Below the pieces are notes generated by a model. The model did not search any database and was not told the DNA's origin. It saw only the letters and a program-made list of their open reading frames with translations. This document shows positions 31,172 through 40,138 of a stretch of DNA of 64,000 nt, in pieces (position 1 is the stretch's first letter; each line of letters starts with the position of its first letter). Both the position numbers and the translations under genes were made by a program. This DNA is from Pseudomonas sp. SJZ074 (GTDB taxonomy: Bacteria; Pseudomonadota; Gammaproteobacteria; Pseudomonadales; Pseudomonadaceae): assembly GCF_007828215.1 (NCBI RefSeq), contig NZ_VIUE01000003.1, forward strand, positions 248,001 through 312,000. Reading direction: 5' to 3'.

Positions 31172-31942
31172 TCAGGCGTTTTCCAGCAACCCGTGCAACT
31201 CCACGAACTGCTGGGTCAGCTTGTGCCGTGCGTCCAGGTGAATCAGCGGCAAGCTTGCCTGGTGGGATTCACGCATGCGCACCGAACTGCTCAGGTACAC
31301 CGGCAGTACCGGCAAGCCCTCGGCGATCAGTTCGTCGAGCATTTGTTGCGGAAGGCTGGCCCGGGCCTGGAACTGATTGACGACGATGCCTTCGATCTCC
31401 AGGCCATCATTATGGTCCTCCTTGAGTTCTTCGATTTCCGCCAACAGGCCATACAAGGCCTGGCGGGAAAAGCTGTCGCAATCGAAAGGAATCAAGACGC
31501 GATCTGCAGCAATCAACGCCGAAACCGCGTAAAAATTCAGCGCCGGGGGCGTATCCAGGTAAATCCGGTCGTAATCATCGTCCAACTCTTCGAGCAATTT
31601 GCGCAGCTTGTTGATCTTGTGCTTCGCCTCAAGCTTGGGCTGCAGATCCGTCAGCTCGGCAGTGGCGGTGATGACATGCAGGTTATCGAACGGCGTTTCG
31701 TAGATATCGACCTTGTTCTTCTTCGAGAAGGGTCCGGAGGACAGGGTTTGCTTGAAGAAGTCGGCAATGCCCATGGGGATGTCGTCGCCGGTGAGACCGG
31801 TCAGGTATTGAGTGGAATTGGCCTGTGCGTCCAGGTCCACCAACAACGTGCGATACCCTTCGCTGGCGCTGACCGCCGCCAGGTTGCAGGCGATGCTGGA
31901 CTTGCCCACCCCACCTTTCTGATTGAATACCACGCGCCGCAT
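31172..31942 (-). CDS. ParA/MinD-family ATPase
   Basis: A 256-residue deviant Walker ATPase. FNQKGGVGKSSIACNLAA is the Walker A region with the signature Lys, LLVDLDAQANSTQYL is Walker A', and YDRIYLDTPPALNFYAV is Walker B. Such proteins position DNA, chemoreceptors or other cargo. There is no ParB-like partner beside it, so this is not the chromosomal parAB locus, and the cargo cannot be named. The ATG at 31942 was preferred to an upstream start because GGAGG precedes it by 8 bases. It is convergent with trxC and divergent from the aryl-polyene operon. The 348-bp gap 31943-32290 holds the promoters and no gene. Confidence 0.88.
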   Translation of the reverse strand: MRRVVFNQKGGVGKSSIACNLAAVSASEGYRTLLVDLDAQANSTQYLTGLTGDDIPMGIADFFKQTLSSGPFSKKNKVDIYETPFDNLHVITATAELTDLQPKLEAKHKINKLRKLLEELDDDYDRIYLDTPPALNFYAVSALIAADRVLIPFDCDSFSRQALYGLLAEIEELKEDHNDGLEIEGIVVNQFQARASLPQQMLDELIAEGLPVLPVYLSSSVRMRESHQASLPLIHLDARHKLTQQFVELHGLLENA

Positions 31943-32175
31943 GTCAAAACCTCCGTGTATCAAAGATTCCCGAGTGTAGTAGGCGATGACACCGCTTCGC
32001 TACCTTCAGCATGGATGGACTACAGCGTTAGTGGCTTTTTCCGGTAAAGAAGCGTCAATTCGCGCGAAGGATGACGGAAGCAGCCGACAGACAGGTTCAT
32101 CACAATCGCGATAATGAGCTGGCCGAGCCGGGACGAACCCACCGTCAGGTTTTCCCGTTTTAATGTAACCATTGT

Positions 32176-32204
32176 TTGCTACAAGCCAACGGCACCGGGA
32201 TAAT
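32176..32204 (+). promoter_or_regulatory. Predicted sigma-70 promoter of the aryl-polyene operon
   Basis: TTGCTA (32176-32181), a 17-bp spacer, then GATAAT (32199-32204). This is about 86 bases before the first start codon, and no other comparable match was noticed in the gap. Confidence 0.55.
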
Positions 32205-32290
32205 GCGCGCCATTTGGGTCGCAAGGCCATGCTGGGTTGGACGCGGGTCAAACCACTGAACCGTGACAATAAAAAGCCCGCAGGGGTGGG

Positions 32291-33019
32291 ATGAATTTTT
32301 TGATCAATTTCAATATCGCCCAATGGCGCGCATGGGCCCCTGGGCTCGAAAGCGTGGACGACTGGCAGGCCTGGAGCCAACAGCCGGTGATATTGCCCGC
32401 CAACGACGCCGCCCCTGATGTCTCGTTCCTGCCGGCCATGCAGCGCCGCCGCCTCAGTCGCCTGGCGCGGATGGCCTTCAGTGTCGGCTGGCCCCTGGCC
32501 GAAGGCCGGCCGAACCTGCCGTTGGTCTTTATTTCCCGCCACGGTGAAACCCCGCGCACATTTGAGATTCTCAAGGACCTGGCAGCCGACCAACCGTTGT
32601 CGCCCACCCAGTTCAGCCTGTCGGTGCACAACGCAGTGATCGGCCTGTGGTCGATCATGCGCAACGAAACCAGCGAGATGACGGCCCTGGCCGCCACGGG
32701 CGACGGTCTGGAGCATGGCGTACTGGAAGCCGCCGCGCTGTTGAATGAAGGTGCGCCGGCGGTGCTGCTGGTCATCACCGAAGAACAACCGCCCCAGGTC
32801 TATGCACCTTGGGTTGACGACGTGCCGTTTCCCTATGCAATGGGGCTGCTGCTTACCCCGGGCGAAGACTGGCAACTGGCCTTGTCCACCCCACAGGTTC
32901 AACCGTCCGGCAGCGACTGGCCCCATGCCCTGAATCTGCTACGTACGCTACTGAACGACGAAACCACCTGCCAACATGCCTGGAAGAATCGTGTATGGAC
33001 CTGGCAACGCAACCGGTGA
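32291..33019 (+). CDS. apeC: Beta-ketoacyl synthase-like chain length factor of the aryl-polyene cluster
   Basis: A 242-residue protein of the ketoacyl-synthase-like (N-terminal half only) type. QWRAWAPGLESVDDWQAW at the N-terminus and LSPTQFSLSVHNAVIGLW are hallmarks of the family annotated as chain length factor in aryl-polyene clusters. It has no active-site Cys, so it cannot condense by itself. In the Xenorhabdus system the equivalent ApeC pairs with the ketosynthase ApeO, encoded here at 45572. It is the first gene of the operon. The second gene overlaps its end by 25 bases. Confidence 0.82.
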   Translation: MNFLINFNIAQWRAWAPGLESVDDWQAWSQQPVILPANDAAPDVSFLPAMQRRRLSRLARMAFSVGWPLAEGRPNLPLVFISRHGETPRTFEILKDLAADQPLSPTQFSLSVHNAVIGLWSIMRNETSEMTALAATGDGLEHGVLEAAALLNEGAPAVLLVITEEQPPQVYAPWVDDVPFPYAMGLLLTPGEDWQLALSTPQVQPSGSDWPHALNLLRTLLNDETTCQHAWKNRVWTWQRNR

Positions 33020-33807
33020 CGGGCAAGAAGCATCGCGACGCCTATTACTGGCGCCTGCTCGCGACCGCTGCAAGCTTCGCCCTGTTCGGGCTGGGCGGGC
33101 TGTGCCTGCGGTTGCTGGTGTTTCCACTGCTGGCCTGGTGGCCCGGCGATCCCGAGGCCCATCGGCAACGGGCCCGGCGCACGGTTGGGCGGCTGTTCTG
33201 GTTCTTCATCCGGTTCATGGCCCGCACCGGCGTGCTCACCTATCAGATCCACGGCGCAGAAAGACTTGGCCGGCCCGGACAAATGATCATCGCCAATCAT
33301 CCGTCGCTGATCGACGTGGTCTTTCTGATCGGATTGGTGCGCGATGCCAACTGCGTGGTCAAGCAAAGCCTCTGGGACAACCCCTTCACCCGCGGCCCGT
33401 TGCGCTCGACCCAATACATCAGCAACGACGGCAGCATGGACATGCTCGACGCCGCCAGCGACGCCCTGAAAGATGGCCAGGCCCTGATCGTGTTCCCCGA
33501 GGGGACGCGCACCCAGCCAGGCCAGGCGCCGGCCTTTCATCGGGGCGCCGCGGCCATTGCCCTGCGGGGTGCGAAAATCCTCACGCCCGTGACCATCAAG
33601 GTCAGCCCGACCACCCTGACCAAGGCCGAACCCTGGTACCGCATTCCCCAGCGACGCGTGCACTTCAGTTTCCATGTGGGAGCCGATATAGATCCAGGAT
33701 CGTTCGCCACGCTCGGCCCACCGCCCCTTGCTTCGCGCAGGCTCAACGACTTTTTGCATCACTATTTCATCAAGGAGCTCGCCGAAGATGAGCGATCTGC
33801 ACCGTGA
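32995..33807 (+). CDS. Lysophospholipid acyltransferase family protein (PlsC-like)
   Basis: A 270-residue membrane-associated acyltransferase. IIANHPSLIDVVFLIG holds the HxxxxD catalytic motif and LIVFPEGTRTQPGQ is the substrate-binding motif of the glycerolipid acyltransferase family. An N-terminal hydrophobic segment (SFALFGLGGLCLRLLVFPLL) anchors it. In aryl-polyene clusters such an enzyme (ApeD position) is thought to help build the lipid to which the polyene is attached. It overlaps the preceding gene by 25 bases and the following carrier-protein gene by 20 bases, so translation is coupled. Confidence 0.88.
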   Translation: MDLATQPVTGKKHRDAYYWRLLATAASFALFGLGGLCLRLLVFPLLAWWPGDPEAHRQRARRTVGRLFWFFIRFMARTGVLTYQIHGAERLGRPGQMIIANHPSLIDVVFLIGLVRDANCVVKQSLWDNPFTRGPLRSTQYISNDGSMDMLDAASDALKDGQALIVFPEGTRTQPGQAPAFHRGAAAIALRGAKILTPVTIKVSPTTLTKAEPWYRIPQRRVHFSFHVGADIDPGSFATLGPPPLASRRLNDFLHHYFIKELAEDERSAP

Positions 33808-34045
33808 CATCAAACAGCTGATCATCGACGCCCTCGGCCTGGAGGATATCGAGGTCGACGACATCGGTGACCACCAGACTCTGTTCGGCGAAGGCCTGGG
33901 CCTGGATTCTGTCGACGCCCTGGAGCTTGGCCTGGCCATTCAGAAACAGTACGGCATCAAGATAGATGCCGACGCCAAGGACACCCGCAACCATTTCAGC
34001 AATGTGGCAAGCCTTGCGGCCTTCGTCACTGCAAAACGCGCTTGA
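33788..34045 (+). CDS. apeE: Acyl carrier protein 1 of the aryl-polyene cluster
   Basis: An 85-residue acidic carrier protein. The phosphopantetheine attachment site is Ser41 in GLGLDSVDALELG. It would carry the growing aryl-polyene chain or starter as a thioester. The ATG at 33788 lies inside the end of the acyltransferase gene. An earlier in-frame start would add an unrelated Ser-rich tail. A second carrier-protein gene follows after 9 bases; two distinct ACPs in tandem are typical of these clusters (ApeE and ApeF). Confidence 0.9.
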   Translation: MSDLHRDIKQLIIDALGLEDIEVDDIGDHQTLFGEGLGLDSVDALELGLAIQKQYGIKIDADAKDTRNHFSNVASLAAFVTAKRA

Positions 34046-34054
34046 GACCGGACC

Positions 34055-34309
34055 ATGCAAACTCGTGACGACATTTTCAACACCCTGCGCGATGCCCTGG
34101 TGGAGCTTTTCGAACTGGACCCTGAGCGCGTGACGCTGGAATCGAACCTGTATCAGGACCTGGAAATCGACAGCATCGACGCGGTCGATCTGATCGACCA
34201 CATCAAGCGCCAGACCGGCAAGAAAATCGCGGCTGAAGAATTCAAATCAGTACGCACCGTCAACGACGTGGTCGAGGCGGTCTATCGACTGGTCCAACCG
34301 GCCGCATGA
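34055..34309 (+). CDS. apeF: Acyl carrier protein 2 of the aryl-polyene cluster
   Basis: An 84-residue carrier protein with the attachment site Ser40 in DLEIDSIDAVDLIDHIK. Sequence identity to the first carrier protein is low, which suggests separate roles, for example one for starter loading and one for elongation. The last four bases overlap the start of the following membrane-protein gene (ATGA). Confidence 0.9.
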   Translation: MQTRDDIFNTLRDALVELFELDPERVTLESNLYQDLEIDSIDAVDLIDHIKRQTGKKIAAEEFKSVRTVNDVVEAVYRLVQPAA

Positions 34310-34851
34310 GCCGGCTGATTGGCCTTGGCCTGCTATTGGCGGGCCTGCTGTACCCCTTTGCGGTGTATTTCGGCATGGAGCACTTCGCCCCCTGGCAGTT
34401 CGGCCTGCTGCTGGGTAGCCTGTGGCTGGCCCGGGCATTGTTGGTTGACCGCGGGCCCGGCAATCTCTGGATGGCGGTCGCGGCGATCGTGTTCTGCGGG
34501 TTGCTCGCGCTGTTCGATAACCCGCTCCTGCTGCGTTGGTATCCGGTACTGATCAGTGCCTTCATGCTCGGGATGTTCGCCCTGAGCCTGAAATACGGCC
34601 CGCCGATGATCGAGCGTATAGCCCGCCTGCGTGAACCGCAGTTGCCGGTAAAAGCGGTGGTGTATACCCGCCAGGTCACAGTGGCCTGGAGTGTGTTTTT
34701 CCTGTGTAACGGTTTGCTCGCCGCTGCCCTGACCCTCTGGGCGCCGCTGAGTTGGTGGATGTTGTACACCGGCCTGATTTCCTACGGATTGATGGGGCTG
34801 CTGTTTGCCATTGAATGGCTCATACGACAAAGGGTAAGAGGCCGCCCATGA
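34306..34851 (+). CDS. Integral membrane protein of the aryl-polyene cluster (COG4648-like)
   Basis: A 181-residue protein with about five hydrophobic segments (LIGLGLLLAGLLYPFAVYFG, FGLLLGSLWLARALLV, WMAVAAIVFCGLLALF, YPVLISAFMLGMFALSL, WSVFFLCNGLLAAALTLWA). PQLPVKAVVYTRQVTVAW lies in a cytoplasmic loop. It corresponds to the ApeG position of known aryl-polyene clusters, where a membrane protein of unknown activity is conserved. The gene overlaps both neighbours by 4 bases. Confidence 0.78.
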   Translation: MSRLIGLGLLLAGLLYPFAVYFGMEHFAPWQFGLLLGSLWLARALLVDRGPGNLWMAVAAIVFCGLLALFDNPLLLRWYPVLISAFMLGMFALSLKYGPPMIERIARLREPQLPVKAVVYTRQVTVAWSVFFLCNGLLAAALTLWAPLSWWMLYTGLISYGLMGLLFAIEWLIRQRVRGRP

Positions 34852-36527
34852 ATTGGATAAAACTTGAGCAGATATTGCTCAAGGCTCAGCCGGAGCGCGC
34901 AGTGGCAGTCGATCCGGGACTCAGTCATTCACAACTGCGGGACGAGGCGCTGTGCCTGGCCGCAGGCCTGCGCGCTCGCGGTGTACAGCGTATGGCCGTG
35001 CATCTGGAAGATGCCGCCGACCTGGCGGTCGCCCTGCTCGGTGCCTGGCGTGCCGGGGTGCGCGTCCTGCTCCCCGCCGACCTGCAGGCCCAGACCCGCC
35101 AGCGCTGGTCGGCCGAGGTCGACCTATGGCTGACCGAGCAACCTGGCGACACCCATCCTGGCGACTTGCGACGGCCCCCCTTGGAGCCTGTCGAGCTGGA
35201 CCTCGACCAATGCTGGCTGAGCCTGTGCACCTCCGGTTCCAGCGGCGAGCCCAAGCGCATCGAGAAAAACCTGCGCCAGTTGAGCAATGAAGTACAGGCC
35301 CTGGAGCAGTTGTGGGGCGCCGCGCTGGGCCCGGCCTGCATGATCGGCAGCGTCGCCGCCCAGCACATCTACGGCCTGCTGTTCCGGGTCCTGTGGCCGC
35401 TGTGCGCCGGGCGGCCGTTCGTACGCCGGCAATTGGCGTTTCCCGAAGACCTGCAACGCGCCAGCCGCGAGCACCCGGTCTTCGCCTGGGTCGCCAGCCC
35501 GGCACTGCTCAAGCGCATGGGCGACAACCTCGACTGGACAGCCTTGAGCAGCGTGCGCCGGGTGTTTTCCTCCGGCGGCGCCTTGCCGGCCGAGGCCGCT
35601 CAAAGCCTGCGGCAGCGCCTGGGTCAATGGCCGACGGAAATATTCGGCAGTTCGGAAACCGGCGGTATCGCCTGGCGCCAGGGCAATGAAAGGTGGCAGC
35701 CCTTTGCTGGTGTCGAACTGAGCCAGGACAGCGACGGTGCCTTGCTGGTCGTTTCGCCTTATCTGCCTCCCGCCCATGTGGAACATACCGCCGACGCCGC
35801 ACGGATTGACGCCGATGGGCGCTTCGAGCTGCTCGGACGCCTGGACCGCATCGTCAAGCTCGAAGAAAAGCGCATCTCCCTGCCGATGCTGGAACAGGCG
35901 CTGGTGGCCCACGACTGGGTGAGCGAAGCGCGGCTGGGGGTGGTGCGGGAGAATCGTGCCTCCCTCGGCGCGCTGTTGGTACTGAATGAAACCGGCCTCC
36001 GCGCCTTGCGTAACCAGGGTCGTCGCGCCGTAACCGAAGCCTTGCGTCGCCACCTGAGCGGGCATTGCGAAACACTGGCCCTGCCACGACGCTGGCGCTG
36101 GCTGCGCCAGTTGCCGCTCAACGCTCAAGGCAAGCTGCCCCAGGCCGAGGTCGAAGCACTGCTGGTGGCCCCGCGCCCCAAAGCTCCCGACGTGCTGGAG
36201 CAGGTCGAGACCGAGGGCGAATGGAGCCTGCAATTGGTCGTGCCGCCGGACCTGGCGTACTTCAGTGGCCACTTTCCCACCGCCCCGGTACTGCCCGGCG
36301 TGGTGCAGGTCGACTGGGCCCTGAACCTGGGCCGGCAACTGCTGGACCTGCCGCCGCGCTTCGTCGGGATGGAAGTGCTGAAGTTCCAGCAACTGGTACG
36401 CCCAGGCGATGAAGTCCAGTTGCACCTGCGCTTCGACCGCGAGCGCGGCAAGTTGTACTTCGCTTACCGCAACGATACGGCAGCGTGCTCCAGTGGGCGG
36501 ATTGTGTTGGGGGCGGCCCATGCATAA
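34848..36527 (+). CDS. apeH: AMP-dependent acyl ligase fused to a FabZ-like dehydratase (ApeH-ApeI-like fusion)
   Basis: A 559-residue two-domain enzyme. Residues 1-450 form an adenylate-forming ligase: [15 protein letters not shown] (ATP loop), [26 protein letters not shown], and [11 protein letters not shown] with the catalytic Lys near the domain end. By analogy with ApeH it would activate an aromatic acid and load it on an ACP. Residues about 460-559 form a hotdog domain with [20 protein letters not shown], the pattern of FabZ/ApeI dehydratases with its His. The start at 34848 is supported by an AAGAGG site and a 4-base overlap with the previous gene. In described clusters these activities are usually listed as separate proteins. 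Confidence 0.87.
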   Translation: MNWIKLEQILLKAQPERAVAVDPGLSHSQLRDEALCLAAGLRARGVQRMAVHLEDAADLAVALLGAWRAGVRVLLPADLQAQTRQRWSAEVDLWLTEQPGDTHPGDLRRPPLEPVELDLDQCWLSLCTSGSSGEPKRIEKNLRQLSNEVQALEQLWGAALGPACMIGSVAAQHIYGLLFRVLWPLCAGRPFVRRQLAFPEDLQRASREHPVFAWVASPALLKRMGDNLDWTALSSVRRVFSSGGALPAEAAQSLRQRLGQWPTEIFGSSETGGIAWRQGNERWQPFAGVELSQDSDGALLVVSPYLPPAHVEHTADAARIDADGRFELLGRLDRIVKLEEKRISLPMLEQALVAHDWVSEARLGVVRENRASLGALLVLNETGLRALRNQGRRAVTEALRRHLSGHCETLALPRRWRWLRQLPLNAQGKLPQAEVEALLVAPRPKAPDVLEQVETEGEWSLQLVVPPDLAYFSGHFPTAPVLPGVVQVDWALNLGRQLLDLPPRFVGMEVLKFQQLVRPGDEVQLHLRFDRERGKLYFAYRNDTAACSSGRIVLGAAHA

Positions 36528-37254
36528 CCCCTGCGCCGTCATCCCCGTCTACAACCACGAAACCGCCATCTCGGCGGTGGTCCAGGCATTGCTCGCCAAC
36601 GACCTGCCCTGCGTATTGGTCGACGACGCCAGCAGCCCGGCCTGCGCCGCTGTGCTGGAGCGGCTGGCTGTGGATGGGCGGGTTCACCTGGTCAGGCTGG
36701 CGCTCAACCAGGGCAAGGGTGGCGCTGTCATGACCGGCCTGCGAGAGGCAGCACGCCTGGGTTTCAGCCATGCCTTGCAAGTGGATGCCGATGGACAGCA
36801 CGACCTCAGCGACGTGAAAACCTTCATTGACCAGTCCCGCGCCCACCCGGACGCGGTGATCTGCGGCTACCCGCAATACGACGCCAGCGTGCCGAAGGGT
36901 CGCCTGTACGCTCGCTACCTGACCCACGTCATGGTCTGGATCAACAGCCTGTCCCTGCAGATCCGCGATTCCATGTGCGGTTTCCGGGTCTACCCCCTGC
37001 CGGCGACCCTGGCGCTGATCAACTCGGCGAACATTGGCAAGCGCATGGATTTCGATTCGGACATCCTCGTGCGACTGGCCTGGCGTAACCAGCCGATGTA
37101 CTGGCTACGCACCCGGGTCCACTACCCCCAGGACGGGGTTTCGCACTTCCGCCTGTTCCACGACAACGTGCTGATTTCCAGCATGCACACCCGCCTGTTC
37201 TTCGGCATGCTGGTACGTTCTCCCCTGATTCTCTGGCGACGGTGGCGGGCATGA
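36520..37254 (+). CDS. Family 2 glycosyltransferase of the aryl-polyene cluster
   Basis: A 244-residue GT-A fold enzyme. It begins AVIPVYNHETAISAVVQAL, has LPCVLVDDASSPACAA and NQGKGGAVMTGLREA, and the DxD-like LQVDADGQHDLSDVK that binds the metal-nucleotide sugar. RIRVHYPQDG-type sequence near the C-terminus (RTRVHYPQDGVSHFRLF) resembles dolichol-phosphate-mannose synthase-like transferases. It probably adds a sugar to the lipid part or headgroup of the final conjugate. The start (36520) overlaps the previous gene by 8 bases and its end overlaps the next by 4. Confidence 0.87.
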   Translation: MHNPCAVIPVYNHETAISAVVQALLANDLPCVLVDDASSPACAAVLERLAVDGRVHLVRLALNQGKGGAVMTGLREAARLGFSHALQVDADGQHDLSDVKTFIDQSRAHPDAVICGYPQYDASVPKGRLYARYLTHVMVWINSLSLQIRDSMCGFRVYPLPATLALINSANIGKRMDFDSDILVRLAWRNQPMYWLRTRVHYPQDGVSHFRLFHDNVLISSMHTRLFFGMLVRSPLILWRRWRA

Positions 37255-38195
37255 GTCTTCAGGCAGACAAGCAGCATTGGGCCGATCGCCAGGAGCGCGG
37301 CAGTTTCTGGTTGATGAAATTCACCGCGTTCGCCGCCAGAGTGCTCGGCCGTCGTCTGCTGAGCCCGCTGCTGTACGGCATCGTCCTGTACTTCTTCATT
37401 TTCGGTCGCAGCGCTCGCCAGGCAGCCTGGCAGTATCAACAGCGCCTGGCCGACTGGAGCGGCCGTATCGAGCTGCGCCCCACCCACCGGAAAGTTTTCG
37501 AACAGTTCATGGCGTTCGCCGACTCGCTGCTGGACAAGCTCGACGTATGGAACGGCAAGCTGAGCATCGACCAGATCGAAATCGTCGATACGGCACTGCT
37601 GCGCAATCACCTGCGTGGTGCCCGCGGCCAGATGCTGGTGGGCGCGCACCTGGGCAACCTGGAAATGTGCCGGGCCCTGGCCGAGCTGGGCGAAAAAGTC
37701 ACCATGAACGTGCTGGTGCACACCAAGCATGCCGAACAGTTCAATCGCCTGCTGGGTGAAGCCGGCGCCACGCACCTGCGGCTGATCCAGGTCAGCGAAC
37801 TGGATCCGGCGGTGATGCTGCAACTGAGCGAGCGCCTGGAGCGTGGCGAGTGGCTGGCGATTGCCGGCGACCGCGTACCGCTGCATGGCGGACGCAGCGT
37901 GACCGTGGACTTCATGGGGCACCCGGCCGCGTTCCCCCAGGGACCGTGGCTGATGGCCGGCCTGCTGAAATGCCCGGTCAACCTGCTGATGTGCCTCAAG
38001 CACGAGGGGCGCTATCGCGTCACCCTCGAGCCCTTCGCCGATGCCGTGGTGTGGAAACGCACCGAACGCGAGCAAGTGATCGCCCACTGGGCCGGTCGCT
38101 ACGCCGAGCGCCTGGCGCAGTATTGCCTCCAGGCCCCCCAACAGTGGTTCAACTTTTACCCTTTCTGGAAGACCGATGACGATGCCCACTCTTGA
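37251..38195 (+). CDS. LpxL/HtrB-like acyltransferase
   Basis: A 314-residue inner-membrane protein of the bacterial lipid A acyltransferase family. QHWADRQERGSFWLMKFTAF is a typical N-terminus, GARGQMLVGAHLGNLEMCRA carries the family His (H...E) motif, and GEWLAIAGDRVPLHGGRSV has the conserved Asp-Arg. Position suggests a role in acylating the lipid anchor of the aryl polyene rather than lipid A. Start and stop overlap the neighbouring genes (4 and 20 bases). Confidence 0.88.
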   Translation: MSLQADKQHWADRQERGSFWLMKFTAFAARVLGRRLLSPLLYGIVLYFFIFGRSARQAAWQYQQRLADWSGRIELRPTHRKVFEQFMAFADSLLDKLDVWNGKLSIDQIEIVDTALLRNHLRGARGQMLVGAHLGNLEMCRALAELGEKVTMNVLVHTKHAEQFNRLLGEAGATHLRLIQVSELDPAVMLQLSERLERGEWLAIAGDRVPLHGGRSVTVDFMGHPAAFPQGPWLMAGLLKCPVNLLMCLKHEGRYRVTLEPFADAVVWKRTEREQVIAHWAGRYAERLAQYCLQAPQQWFNFYPFWKTDDDAHS

Positions 38196-39720
38196 GCCGG
38201 TAACCTTCGGCGAACGCGCCCTGCGCATCGAAGACGTGCTGGCCCTGGCCAACCGACAGGCGCCGACACAATTGCAGGATGATCCGGCGTTCCGCCAGCG
38301 CATCGCCAAGGGTGCGCAATTTCTCGACTCCCTGCTGGACAAAGAAGGGGTGATCTACGGCGTGACCACCGGTTACGGCGACTCCTGCGTGGTGGCCGTG
38401 CCGTTGCACCACGTCGAGGCCCTGCCGCGCCACCTGTATACGTTCCACGGCTGTGGCCTGGGCAAGCTGCTGGACGCCCAGGCCACCCGCTCGGTGCTGG
38501 CCGCGCGCTTGCAGTCGCTGTGCCACGGTGTGTCCGGGGTTCGCGTGGAACTGCTGGAACGGCTCCAGGCGTTTCTCGAACACGACATCCTGCCGCTGAT
38601 TCCAGAGGAAGGTTCGGTTGGCGCCAGCGGCGACCTGACGCCGCTGTCCTATGTGGCCGCGACACTCTCCGGCGAACGTGAAGTCATGTACCGTGGCGAG
38701 CGCCGGCTGGCCGCCGATGTACACCGCGAACTGGGCTGGACACCGCTGGTGCTGCGGCCCAAGGAAGCCCTGGCCTTGATGAACGGCACCGCCGTGATGA
38801 CCGGCCTCGCCTGCCTGGCCTTCGCCCGGGCCGACTACCTGCTGCAACTGGCGACCCGCATCACCGCGCTGAACGTCGTCGCCTTGCAAGGCAACCCCGA
38901 ACATTTCGACGAGCGCCTGTTCGCCGCCAAGCCACACCCGGGGCAGATGCAGGTCGCCGCGTGGCTGCGCAGGGACCTGGCGATCGACGCCCCAACCGCA
39001 CCGCTGCACCGCCTGCAGGATCGCTACTCCCTGCGCTGCGCCCCCCATGTGCTCGGCGTGCTGGCCGACAGCCTGAGCTGGCTGCGCGCGTTCATCGAAA
39101 CCGAACTCAACAGCGCCAACGACAACCCGATCATCGATGCCGAAGCCGAGCGGGTGCTGCACGGCGGGCACTTCTATGGTGGGCACATCGCCTTCGCCAT
39201 GGACAGCCTGAAGAACCTGGTGGCCAATGTCGCCGACCTGCTCGACCGCCAACTCGCCCTGCTGGTGGACGAACGTTACAACCATGGCCTGCCGAGCAAC
39301 CTGTCCGGCGCCAGCGCCGAGCGGGCGATGCTCAACCATGGCTTCAAGGCCGTGCAGATCGGCGCAAGCGCCTGGACCGCCGAAGCCCTGAAAAACACCA
39401 TGCCGGCCAGCGTGTTTTCGCGCTCCACCGAGTGCCACAACCAGGACAAGGTGAGCATGGGCACCATCGCCGCCCGGGATGCGATCCGCGTGCTGGAGCT
39501 GACCGAACAGGTCGCCGCCGCGACACTGCTGGCGGCCAACCAGGGCGTGTGGCTGCGCAGCCGTGCCGAGGACGCGCGTCCGCTGCCACCGGCCCTGGCC
39601 ACCATGCACGAACAACTGGCCGCGGATTTCCCGCCGGTCATCGAAGACCGCGCCCTGGAAGGCGAACTGCGCCTGTGCCTGCAACGTATCGCCGAGCAAC
39701 ACTGGAGGCTGCATGCGTAG
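38176..39720 (+). CDS. Aromatic amino acid ammonia-lyase (HAL/TAL/PAL family)
   Basis: A 514-residue member of the family that removes ammonia from histidine, tyrosine or phenylalanine using a self-made MIO group. The MIO triad is Ala150-Ser151-Gly152 in GSVGASGDLTPLSY. VIYGVTTGYGDS supplies the catalytic Tyr and NSANDNPII the family Asn/Asp block. At the substrate-selecting pair it has Phe90-His91; known patterns are Ser-His for histidine, His-Leu for tyrosine and Phe-Leu for phenylalanine enzymes, so specificity is unclear. In this cluster it could supply a cinnamate- or coumarate-type starter. The first ATG (38176) was taken; an ATG at 38182 is equally possible. Both ends overlap neighbours. 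Confidence 0.9.
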   Translation: MTMPTLEPVTFGERALRIEDVLALANRQAPTQLQDDPAFRQRIAKGAQFLDSLLDKEGVIYGVTTGYGDSCVVAVPLHHVEALPRHLYTFHGCGLGKLLDAQATRSVLAARLQSLCHGVSGVRVELLERLQAFLEHDILPLIPEEGSVGASGDLTPLSYVAATLSGEREVMYRGERRLAADVHRELGWTPLVLRPKEALALMNGTAVMTGLACLAFARADYLLQLATRITALNVVALQGNPEHFDERLFAAKPHPGQMQVAAWLRRDLAIDAPTAPLHRLQDRYSLRCAPHVLGVLADSLSWLRAFIETELNSANDNPIIDAEAERVLHGGHFYGGHIAFAMDSLKNLVANVADLLDRQLALLVDERYNHGLPSNLSGASAERAMLNHGFKAVQIGASAWTAEALKNTMPASVFSRSTECHNQDKVSMGTIAARDAIRVLELTEQVAAATLLAANQGVWLRSRAEDARPLPPALATMHEQLAADFPPVIEDRALEGELRLCLQRIAEQHWRLHA

Positions 39721-40138
39721 CCAGGGCGTGCTGCATGTCGAGACGCAGATTGTCGTGCCGTTTTTCGATGTCGATTCGATGCACGTGGTCTGGCACGGCC
39801 ACTACGTCAAATACCTGGAAATGGCCCGCTGCGCCTTGCTCGATGAGATCGGCCACAACTACAACGACATGCTCGCCGCCGGGTATGCATGGCCCGTGAT
39901 CGACCTGCAGCTGCGCTACGTGCGCAGCGCGGTGTTCGGCCAGGCCCTGACCGTGCGCGCCAGCCTGGTGGAGTGGGAGAACCGATTGAAGATCAACTAC
40001 CTGATCAGCGACTCGCTCACTGGCGAACGCCTGACCCGTGCCAGTTCGGTGCAGGTGGCCGTGGACGTCACGACCCGCGAGATGCTGCTGGCCTCGCCCA
40101 AGGTGTTTGTCGACGCCGTCGGAAGGAAACTGTCATGA
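39713..40138 (+). CDS. 4HBT-fold acyl-CoA/ACP thioesterase
   Basis: A 141-residue hotdog thioesterase. The N-terminal VVPFFDVDSMHVVWHGHYVKYLEMAR-type region (Asp followed by WHGHYVKYLE) is the YbgC/FadM-like active-site pattern. It may release or edit acyl groups on the carrier proteins, as proposed for ApeK. GGAGG stands 6 bases before the ATG at 39713, which lies inside the end of the ammonia-lyase gene. Confidence 0.87.
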   Translation: MRSQGVLHVETQIVVPFFDVDSMHVVWHGHYVKYLEMARCALLDEIGHNYNDMLAAGYAWPVIDLQLRYVRSAVFGQALTVRASLVEWENRLKINYLISDSLTGERLTRASSVQVAVDVTTREMLLASPKVFVDAVGRKLS

